Origin: Nectonema munidae
Taxonomy: Eukaryota > Nematomorpha > Nectonematoida > Nectonematidae
Assembly (NCBI GenBank): GCA_030549495.1
Contig: JAUIRK010000836.1
Coordinates: forward strand, 1-64,000
Length of the DNA: 64,000 nt
Direction of reading: 5' to 3'
Shown here: positions 54,666 through 64,000 of the stretch, piece after piece
How the letters are laid out: each line of letters starts with the position of its first letter
Position numbering within the stretch: the first letter of the stretch is position 1
The notes under the pieces: model-generated
What the model saw: the letters and a program-made list of their open reading frames with translations, nothing else
The model's database searches: none
Told to the model about the DNA's origin: nothing
Program-made: the position numbers and the translations under genes

Positions 54666-55429
54666 CGTAACTAACCTTACTCACGCAACTTAACCAAACT
54701 TATTTACACCCCTATAATCATTGTCAACCCATTTAAAAATTCATAGCCTTAGTTTGGATCTGATAAATATGTCAACAAGCATTGATCTACATACTGTTAT
54801 GATAAAAAGTGTTTTTCTTATAAAATATATATGGGGTGTTTCCTTGTAATATATAAAGTTATATATCTTTACAGAGCCGTGCTTTGAGCACGTCAAACCT
54901 GCCAGTAAGAGGAGAGGGCTCATCAAAAGCTGTACTTTTGGATCTTTAAACTCACTTGTAAGGACACACATATATTTGCATTTTTGTACAATAAGTTTAT
55001 TTGAATATTTATCTTTGAAAATCAATATATATGATATGTTCTTTATAACAAAATATACAGACAATTATACACCTAAATCATAATTATTTACCTATAAACG
55101 TATATGATACTACAATTTGTAGTTAGGCTGTCAAAATTTATTTCTAATGCTAAAGTTCCGAACGTTATAATTATTTCATGAAAGGACGATGTCTAATTTA
55201 TCTTCAACTATTGTCTGTGAAAAAGACACAGCATTTAAATATGATTTGACAAATTTATCAATAAATCATTCTCATCCGCATAGGCTACTATATTTTGTAA
55301 CTCCTCACATATTTATAGCGCTTCATTATGGATTTTGGTTCGTAAGCTTTTTTCCTTCCTTATTTTTATGGAAAATCCATAATAACCCTTTCTCGTTCCA
55401 AATAATTATTTCTTTTGAAATCTATACTG

Positions 55430-56620
55430 ATGAAAGTCAAGAAGAGAGTGATGAGGTAATGTTTGATGCTTCAGAAAATGATATTCCTGCTGACGATATA
55501 GATGTTGAGGACGATAAGAAGGCTATGAATTTTTTCAAAGATTCTGAGATGGATGATGAAGATATTTTATCGACTTGAACTTGTGGTAATATAATTTACT
55601 CTAGTTTACTCTTTGAGAAAAGATCAACGTCAAGAGATATTATTCATTTCGAATCAAAAACGTTAATAAATCTGTGAAAAAGATTTTTCCATCTCTTTTA
55701 TTTCGAATTCATTGTTAGAAATATTCAAAAGTTCACCAATTGTAAGGCTAATGATATCAGATATAGCTTCATGTCTGCTAGAAAGAACAAAAAGTATCCT
55801 AACTATATGACAAATTTTACGTACGAGGAAATCCTGGCTTGCTTCGATCTTTTGATTAGAGGTGCATGCGATAGAGACAATATGAACGATTTACAAGATT
55901 TGTAGACGCCCACTAATAGCCGTCCATTTTATAGAGCTATAAATGGTATAACGGGACAAAAATTTTTTCGGAGAGCACTATTCAACAATTTTCGAAATAG
56001 ACAGGAAAGGAAAGAGAATGATCGATTGCCTACCATCTGTTGAAGTTTGGAGTATGCTCAATAAAAATCTTAGCAAGTACTTTATTCCAGAAGCCTTCAT
56101 TACAGTAGACGAGCAGCTTGTAGGAAATAGAGAAATTTCTCGGTAGAACCTATATGCCCTCAAAGCATCGAAAATATGGCATACAGATTTTTTGGGGGTG
56201 TGATTTTGTTCAATTAGATTTGCACTAAACTCATATATATTCTGGAAAAAGAAAAGACGTTCCAGTTCATAAAAATCATGCTAGTGATGTTGTCACAAAA
56301 GTTCTGATACCATATGAAAATAGTGAAAGAGAAGTAATCACAGATCGATATTTCACTTATCATACTCTTAAAGTAGAGCTATTGAAGAAAAATATAACCG
56401 CCTTTGTTACCATCAGAGCGAATAAAAAAGAAATTTTCAAATCTCTTAAAAACAGAAGTTCTTTCTATATTGCCACTTTATGATCATAGAAACAAAATTT
56501 GTTTAAGCTTTTTTGTTCCAAAAAAGGTAAAGTATGTTCTTTTATGCCTCACTAGCCAGCATAAGGTTAATGCCATTAATGAACAGCTTATTCCTCCCTA
56601 CAAGTTTCTTAGGAAATAAA
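55430..56620 (+). mobile_element. Decayed piggyBac transposon copy
   Basis: An acidic N-terminus (DESQEESDEVMFDASEND, 55430-55485) is followed, with breaks, by YMTNFTYEEILACFDLLIRG, RNRQERKENDRLP, then YFIPEAFITVDEQLVG near 56080-56125 (the T-V-D-E-Q catalytic segment). Next come DVVTKVLIPYENSEREVITD with RYFTYHTL and FVTIRANKKEI (56285-56440), the second half of the DDE domain. The frames are interrupted at least five times. TTAA ends were not located. Confidence 0.75.
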
Positions 56621-57229
56621 TTTAAGGCAAAAAAGAGAGAGAGACAGATTTAACAAACGAGGTTATACTAGTGTGGAGAGATCAACTGAAATTTCTAATC
56701 ATTAGAAAGCAAGCAATACGATAGCTTAAACAAGTGATTAATTACTACTACAAATGTTCAAAGAAAAAAATGTAAGCTAATGTTAGACTGTTAGATATCA
56801 CCAAAGTTCAAGGTGAATAGCTCAATGCTAATGACAAAACGGTGCTTGCAATTCCAAAACATGGCGAAATTGGTTATTCAACGGGCAAAGCAACAAGCAA
56901 ACACACTGTCTTTCTTTTAAGAGAAGAAAATGTTTGGAAACTGAAGGGTCCGAAGTTTTATCTAGAACAATAATCATGGATACGGGCAGTGAATATCGAA
57001 CAGAATAGATTGAAGAATTTACCCCTACACAAGAAGGCACAACAAATTGGCAATAACTATGAGAGATGTAACTGGAGCAAATATTTCTACCAAAAAAACA
57101 TTTAAAAACTCCAAACAGTTTTCAGAGGATGAATTTAATAGACACCCTTCAAGAAAGCTGTTTAAATAAAGAAATACTCGATAGATATCCTACGCAATCA
57201 AACATGGAGCCAGCATTTCAAAAAATATA

Positions 57230-57910
57230 TTAAAAAATGAATATCAAGCGGCTGGCAACAAGAATGAAATAAATGAAACAAAGATTGCTGTTCTGAATTT
57301 GTGTGCTAGCAAGGTTGAGACTATTGTAGGACGATTGAAAAGCGCTTTGGAAGAATTGCACTTTTGGAGCGCAATCTCAACGATTTTTGCTGATACCACG
57401 AGCATGTATACCGGACAAAAGAATGAGGTTGTGATTAGACTAGAAAGAATAAATTTGAGCAAAGGCTAAGATAAGTCTTTTTGAACCTCCAACACAATGT
57501 CTTGACAGAATCCTGTTTGTTGGTATGAATAAGTAACCTATATGTTTAAGGCAGTCAGCCAACCTACTTTTTTTTCTGAAAACTTATGACAAGTTTATGG
57601 AACTCCAATCCTTCAAGAATGGAACTCATGTTTAAAGATCAAATTGGCTGGAGAAATGATATGTAAATTCTATTTTACTTGACACATACCTTTAGGTTCT
57701 TCTATAAAAATGGAAGACTTGCTTTTATCAAGTTTTAAAAAATTCTAAACCTCTGAAAAAATGATACAGGAATATGGAGTTGGAAAAAAGTTTTATCCCA
57801 TATGTGCATAACAAATTGCAAATAATTATCTCAATCCATGCTCCTCTACAAAATGCTGACAAAGTTCTGATGATTTTGAAATTTCACTATTTTGATACTG
57901 TTCTTGTATA
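57230..57910 (+). pseudogene. Decayed transposon-type frame of an unnamed family
   Basis: The plus strand reads KIAVLNLCASKVETIVGRLK and FADTTSMYTGQKNEVVIRLE (57270-57450). Beyond a frameshift come a QHNVLDRIL-like block near 57495-57515 and, farther on, KTYDKFMELQSFKNG and GWRNDM with FRFFYKNGRLAFIKF (57575-57740). I recognise the D-T-T-x-x-x-T-G-x-x-x-x-V-V-x-R-L and Q-H-x-x-L-D-x-I-L order from multi-copy uncharacterised invertebrate proteins but cannot assign a superfamily. Several stops make it inactive. Confidence 0.5.
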
Positions 57911-60900
57911 TATAAATTAATATGTATATACATAGTTCCTTATATGTTATAATCATTAATACATTATGTAATCATTGTGTCACTTATGTTTTATTCAAAG
58001 ACTTACAAATAATTGTATTATTGATGGAAAAGCAATTGTGAAATATCATCTTTGAAAAAAAATATTACAGATTACTTTAAAAAAATTTATGAAAAAATTC
58101 TTTGACAGATGTGACCATTTGTAAAAATAAAAAATAAGAGAAATTATATATATCAAAATTATGGGCTTACCACTCGTCAAAGAAGTTAATACTTCGAAAC
58201 CGGTTGTGAAATTCTCTTAAATAAAGTGTCCATAATTTCAAAAATATATAATTTCTCTTATTTTTTATTTTTTTTACTTTAAAAAAGTTTAAGCTTCATA
58301 TAAATTTTTGACAAGGTGGCTGTGTTTTTGAATGAAAAACAAAATATGAAAATGTATTCAAAAATGAATAAATTGAAGTAATAAAATATCTGATAACTTA
58401 AATTAAATGGATGACTTACTTAGATAAAATAATGAATCAATCTTCGACATCAAGCGTATAATATGGATTTTATGGAAGAATTTGATGATAATATTGAGCT
58501 AATTAAAGCAAAAAAATTGCAAAACTACAGAAATGTACTAATTAAAAATGTTTCTATATAATTTAAATAGTAAAATGATGATTTTTTGGAGTTTCTCAAA
58601 CTAGATAAGTTGGTGGAAATTGTATTTCTGTCTTATGCGGAGTAGTGGACCTAGTAAAAGAAATTTTAGCTAGAATGGTTGTTTCAAAAAGTAGAACTTT
58701 TCTAAAAGAATCCACAATTGATGACTTTTTATCTTTTGATGTTTCTTCGGAAAAAATTTCTTACTTTTATTGTCAATTTTTTAATTTGATTGTATTAAGA
58801 GGTTTGGTTAGTATGGATATACACATAGCGAGGAATATTGGTGTAGGATTGTAGACAAGCAACATACACTTATTTCTTTTAACGCGTTGATAGGAGCAAT
58901 GTGACAGTGGTGTCCCAGGAAATGAAAATCGCCTCGTTTAAACATATATAATTCCATTGAAAAAGAAAACAAACGGTTAATCCTCAAAATTAAGGACCTC
59001 AATGAGTCAAGTATATTAAACTAACGTACCCTAGACATCGATATTTAACGAAAAAGCAATTTAACCCATTACACCCGATGTTTCTTTAAAGAAAGCAGAC
59101 TCTAGCTAAGCGTGTTCTCAGAAAGAAAATTAAGCAAAATCACCAAAAACTGTGAAACATAAATCCCCGACTCAAAAAGAAAAAGTGATGGAAGAAAAGG
59201 GGGCGACGACAACAACATTATAACGAAAAAAAATGTAAACGCGCTTGCATTTTTTTATATTACGCAAAAGCTTATAGCCTTGAAATAAATAACTTGGGGT
59301 GTGTATGTGCGACTTGCTATACACCTTCTGCCTATAATGTTTCCTCTATAGCATCTCATAAAAAATTATATTAGAACTTTTAAGAATAATATATATATTA
59401 CATACATACATAATGCCTCCTCACACAAACACCTGAATCCCATTCTTTGCTTAAGGCATTAAAGCTAAAATATCATAAAGGAACATACATAAGATTGTAT
59501 ACACAAAATATTTTGTACCCATTGGGAATTTATCATGGTGCTGATGATAATGAAAAGACAATACCCAGCAATGGCTGATAGAAAATGACAAAAGAAATGA
59601 TTTAATGCCTACCTATGCCTACCACCGAACCACCTAACTTACTCAAAACCTACACTTATATAAGTACGCACATATGTATATATTATTATATAACAAATGG
59701 TGTTTGGAGAAAGTAAGGCAAAATATTTGTGTGCTTAGACATGTCATATTTTAATATAGCTGTAGTGCACGCCTACCTCATCAACAGCATCCCATAGGCA
59801 TTGTCAACACACCATAATGATGAAGTATTCACCAAACTACAAAGGAAATTAGATACACCACTTCATCACAATGACACTCACATGTGATATTTAATAGGGA
59901 TATATATATATATACACACACATACATATATGGAATAATACATACCTCTACTTTTTTGCACAAAAATAATGCCATCAGAAGATATAATGAATTCGTGGCA
60001 TATTATTTTCCTTGAGCACTTTGAAAAAACACTTTAACCAAGCGTCTCGACAACGCGTATTAGTGTGTTGACAGAGAGAAAAAGTGTTTTTTTCTTTTTT
60101 TTTCTTCTCTTTTTTACCATTATTTTAATATAGCTAATGCGTGCAAAATAACCGTTGCTTATACGACTACCACTCACTACTCTTCGTTTGCGAGTGTTGT
60201 TAACTTTCTTCGATACCGTTAAACAATCCTGCTCCCTCCCCGACCTTGTATTTCATTCTGAATAATTTCATTTAACAAAATCATTTGCCATCTTCATTAC
60301 GACTTCACCAGAATTCTCCAACTTCTTCTGAACGCGGTAAGAACGAATTTTAATGCGAGTGTGCTTAATAATGCAAAAAGCAAAGAATATTTTCCTTTTT
60401 TATGACCGACTTTTGAATAAATTTGCAATAAGCTGCATTATACGTTCTCAATTAAAAACATGGCACCCTACTTCATTTTGTCGCTTTTAAAAAGAGAAAA
60501 CAGTCTGATTCGATTCGCTAAATGAGGATTATTAAGTAAACAGGGTTTTTATTGAAAAACGAGAGCGAACTATTTTGTTAAAAACTTCTTATATTCCAAA
60601 TACTATATCATATAAACAACGTAGCTAAAAACGCAATGAAAGAAGAAAGACAAAATGGTTCTGATCACATGAAAAAATAGGCATTGATCTTAACAATGGG
60701 ATACATGATAAAAATAATGTGTTATTATTTCTGCCCAAAATCCATTTGATACCCCTTTCATTTTCTTGGCCTCCTAAGGATCAAACTTAAATTGTCCTTA
60801 ATCATTGCTTCTTTAATATTTCTCGATTTCATTGTTACGAATACGACAGCAAAAGTGAGAACAGAAATTACGTTCCATGTGGCGTAAAAATGAGATCTGA

Positions 60901-61700
60901 ATATGTCTCATTGTTTATTTCTTCCTGTGGGAATAAAAAAAGTGGTGCTTAAAGAAGTTTGATAGAGGTCGTCAGTCGATTTGAAAAGTGAAGGTTGTTA
61001 ACAAAAAGATTTTCAAAATTTTTTTAGTAAAGTTGTAAAGCTCTATTATGAATATTATTCATTCATGCTTGAAATGAATTTAGAAACTTTGTATGTTTCA
61101 TCGTTGAACTTTTCTTTTTTGCAGTGATGTTTTCTAAATCATATTTACTAAAAATTGAGTGTTCCCTCTTTTTCACAGCAAATTTTTACTTTCAAAAGAT
61201 AACTGTAAATTTCTTTAAATGCAATTTCGTTTTACTGTTTGATTCTAAAGTTATATGATGTATTTTTCATCCGATTCATGGTTTCTTTCTATTTCATGCA
61301 GCTTAACTAAAATTTGTTTGAAAAAAGACCCTGCACCGCTTAGAAATTTGGTTAGAGATATCATCATCAATAATGCTTTCTTTTTCATTCATGCTATTTC
61401 ACAAAATTTGACATTTTAAATTCCAAAATAAGTTTTAATAGTTTCATCAATTTGCTAAGATTTTTTCCCGCACCTGCCCAGTGAGGGATCCACAGGTTTT
61501 TCAGTAGATTCTGAAAAAAATCGTTTCTTTCTCTAAATTTAAAAAGTATTTTTTGTTCGTTTTTAAGGCATCCTCCACCCCACCCTCCCCTAGATCCATC
61601 CATGATGGGGGGAGGTATGCATCCCCCCATCCCTCCCCCCTCTAGATCGATCCCTATAACCTACCCCCCCCCCCCCCCCCCCCCCCTTATACTCACAAAA
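57911..61700. other. AT-rich stretch with simple repeats, no gene recognised
   Basis: A short frame at 58460-58560 and one at 58645-58854 have no motif. The motif ATTTCTCTTA / TAAGAGAAAT recurs inverted at 58136-58147 and 58250-58261, forming a weak hairpin. A CAGTGAGGGATCC start near 61490, with an inverted relative near 61590-61604, may be a miniature element. A run of 23 C residues lies at 61664-61686. Confidence 0.4.
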
Positions 61701-61716
61701 CCACATATAGCTTGCC

Positions 61717-63375
61717 TAAAGTGACCAGACGTCACGCTTTTGGCGGGACAGTCCCGATTTTCAAGAAATTGTCCCGCGTCCCGGGGCATTTTAAAAAAGT
61801 CCCGATTTTAGAAAAGAATGCACGACAAGCCAGAAAACGGCAATATACGATTTTCGGTGGCCATGTGACTTCTTCGCCAGGATATGAATTTCTTATTATT
61901 TTTGTTAATTTTTAGCTTGGTAAAGAATAATTATCACTATTTAGAATTGTTATTTACTTGATTTATTTTTTGGTTTTAAATTTTTTGTTTTAGCAGTTTT
62001 AATATTTTTTTATCATCAATAAATACTAAATAAAAAATAATTGTTCGAAAAGTATCAAAAAATGGAAATTTTGAGTTTGTAAAAAAAATTGTGAAAAAAT
62101 TAATTTTCAAAATATATTACTTTGTGTTTCATCGAAATTTATAGATTAGATTGATAAATTTTATTTTTATTTTTTGCTTTTATTTTTACTTGAAATACAA
62201 AAAATATATTTTTATAAAAATATATTCTTATTTCTATATATACACTGTGCTCGTTGAAATGCTTAATGAATTTTGTGAAACTGCGGGAGTCGAATATCAG
62301 AAAATACTTGGATACAGTAAAACGCGCTGATTGGCTCTTTTGCCAGCTATGGAAAGAAGTTTGAAAATATATGATCCCTTGAAATCCTACTTTCTATCAC
62401 AGGATAAATGTTCTAAAATTTTAGAAGAGTTTTTTTAAAAAGATTCTTCTAAAATTTGGCTTGAGTTTGTACACAATCAAGCAGCTCTTTTTCAAAATGC
62501 TATAAAACTTATTGAAGGTGACAACATTTCGGTAATCGAAGTGGCAAATGAAGTTAATAATTTAAAATTTCAGTGCCATGAGCGGTTAGAAAATAATTTC
62601 TTCCCGTTAATTATTCGTAATAGTATAACCCAGGTAGAAGAACAAAGTGCAATAAATCGTGCACATGTCATGAATCATGTTAAAAAGTTTTATATAACTC
62701 CATAGATTATTTAGAAGAGTTGACGTGGCATTACACTGATATTGAACATTTTCATTGGGTCACATTGAAACAAAAACTTAAATGGAATGATGTGCAAAAA
62801 TCATTCGATTATATTACTCAAAATTCGTCATATAGTATTATTTCCGAAAATGATCTTTTTAATGAGACATCATTATTAAAAAAATATATTGATAAGGAAA
62901 AGATTAAATTTTGGGCATCAGCGAAAATCACAATAGAGAACAAATGGTTGGAAACATTTCATTATTTTGAAGCAACCCATATTCCATACAATAATGCACT
63001 GAAGATAGTGGAATATGCACAGTTCTTACCAGGAACTAATGCTGCAACTGAACGTCTTTTTTCTACGGTGAATAAAGTATGGAGATCAGAAAAATCAGAA
63101 TTAAGTGTTGAGACTTTAAAAGCCATTTTATGGGTGAAATATAATCCAACAACGACAGCAATCTACTAAAAAGAATTCACTCAAATGAGAAATATGCCAA
63201 AGAATAAATAAGATTATACATATTTTTTAATGTATTGTACTTATGTTTGAAAAAATGTATTACGATACTCTTTTTGCGTTCCATGAAATTTTTGTTGCCC
63301 ATATAGACCAAATTTTTAATCAAGAACCCCATTTTAATGGTGTCCCGCTTTACCGATCCCCACACTCGAGTAAAA
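61717..63375 (+). mobile_element. hAT transposon (KIAA1586/ZMYM-like branch), decayed
   Basis: The left end, AAAGTGACCAGACGTCACGC followed by GGCGGGACAGTCCCG and further GTCCCG motifs, is the hAT terminal type with repeated C-C-C-G blocks. A candidate right end, with GGTGTCCCGC, lies near 63345-63360 but is too eroded to be sure. Inside, the plus strand from about 62265 encodes ILGYSKTR (then a stop) and LLPAMERSLKIYDPLKSYF, later the intact block 62720-63169 ending FLPGTNAATERLFSTVNKVW, the hATC motif. The N-terminal half of the transposase is missing. Confidence 0.8.
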
Positions 63376-63599
63376 AAATTTCTCCTGCAAAGTTTATTAT
63401 ATTAGTTTTGAAATCAAAATGGCATAAATTTTTTTTGCCAATGACATAATTACATTGCATCTGTAGTATTTAAATTTATAACTTTTTAATTATAAATATG
63501 CATAAAGTATGCACCTAAGATACGGCTGATGTAGTGTTGCCTGTAAACCAGCTTAGTTTGCTTAAGTATCTTACACGATGAATTTTCCAAAAGTTGTCA

Positions 63600-64000
63600 T
63601 GGGTATTGGTGTCCCAAGTACTATGTTACTATAGATGAGCAACTTGTAAAGTTTAGAGGAAGATCGTCAATAAAAGATTATGATCCCTCTAAACCAGGGA
63701 GATATGGCATGGAAGTATATCATATTGTTGACTCTGTTAGCTTTTTTATGGCCCATGAGTTATGTTGTTGGGCGGTAGATCGTAAATTCACGGTTTGTGG
63801 AACAATTAGAGCGAACCGTAGATTTATGCCACGTATAATTCGACCTTCATATCTCAAAGATTTAAATTTGGTAGATTGTGAGAGCAAATTTTTATATACA
63901 AAATACTCTTCGCTAACAGTTTACATCCCAAAAAAACATTCTGGTAAAGCATTTAGATCTGTTTACATAATGTCTAGCCAGCATCTTTCGGAAATTGAAT
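63600..64000 (+). mobile_element. piggyBac transposase fragment, runs off the right edge
   Basis: The plus strand encodes YYVTIDEQLVKFRGRSS and YDPSKPGRYGMEVYH, then GTIRANRRFMPRIIRPSY and VYIPKKHSGKAFRSVYIMSS, open to the end of the window. The segment between the metabolite-like Y-H-x-x-D-S block and C-G-T-I-R is too short compared with the family, so an internal deletion is likely. The motifs are closest to the minus-strand copy at 29636-31793, so both belong to one family. Confidence 0.8.

Noticed and set aside
1-64000. LTR retrotransposon, endogenous virus or Polinton
   Set aside because: I saw no paired long terminal repeats, no protease, integrase or capsid motifs, and no Polinton polymerase or packaging motif. 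The elements recognised are hAT, piggyBac, LINE and SINE-like.

Overview
The window is AT-rich, intron-bearing metazoan DNA packed with transposable-element remains. It carries an extracellular NIDO/AMOP/EGF protein gene, a nuclear gene for a mitochondrial tRNA-modifying enzyme, a membrane-bound O-acyltransferase gene, and many hAT, piggyBac and LINE copies. This fits an invertebrate animal. A parasitic copepod or similar arthropod would be my guess, but the sequence does not prove the phylum. I saw no bacterial operons, CRISPR array or rRNA, and I recognised no LTR retroelement or Polinton.

The left third (1-20221, minus strand) is one long gene built from small exons. I located 16 coding exons by splice sites, reading frame and domain motifs. 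The junction phases agree at every step from a signal-peptide ATG at 20221 to the left edge, giving about 793 codons, with the 3' end outside the window. The domain order is signal peptide, NIDO, AMOP, a Cys-rich linker with a very short vWD-like start, then EGF and calcium-binding EGF. This is the mucin-4/SUSD2/Mesh family plan, with an EGF tail as in mucin-4. Its introns hold hAT elements (1057-2213, 8800-9855, 16338-16790), piggyBac miniature elements, a LINE fragment, a 20-bp minisatellite present as inverted arms, and a decayed vWD-like stretch cut by a hAT insertion.

The middle (20300-34500) is gene-poor: AT-rich DNA, a hAT miniature element (25302-25922), two decayed hAT transposases, a piggyBac copy with another miniature element inserted in it, and a large foldback palindrome at 33905-34198.

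From 34500 to 45000 lie two single-exon host genes on the minus strand: CDK5RAP1-like tRNA methylthiotransferase (34526-36226) and an MBOAT1/2-like lysophospholipid acyltransferase (43370-44950). Between them is a LINE cluster: a plus-strand CR1/Jockey-type copy with ORF1 and an internally deleted ORF2, minus-strand LINE 3' ends, a LINE 5' end with a 2A-like peptide, and ATC-repeat tails.

The right third (45000-64000) has no host gene that I recognise. It contains a 5'-truncated RTE-like LINE with a 17-bp target duplication, a hAT with intact ends and 8-bp target duplications (51127-53059), a tRNA-derived SINE-like unit, two piggyBac copies, a decayed transposase-like frame of an unnamed family, and a KIAA1586-type hAT. 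The three host genes are unrelated in function (cell surface or matrix, mitochondrial tRNA modification, phospholipid remodelling), and nothing suggests they act together.
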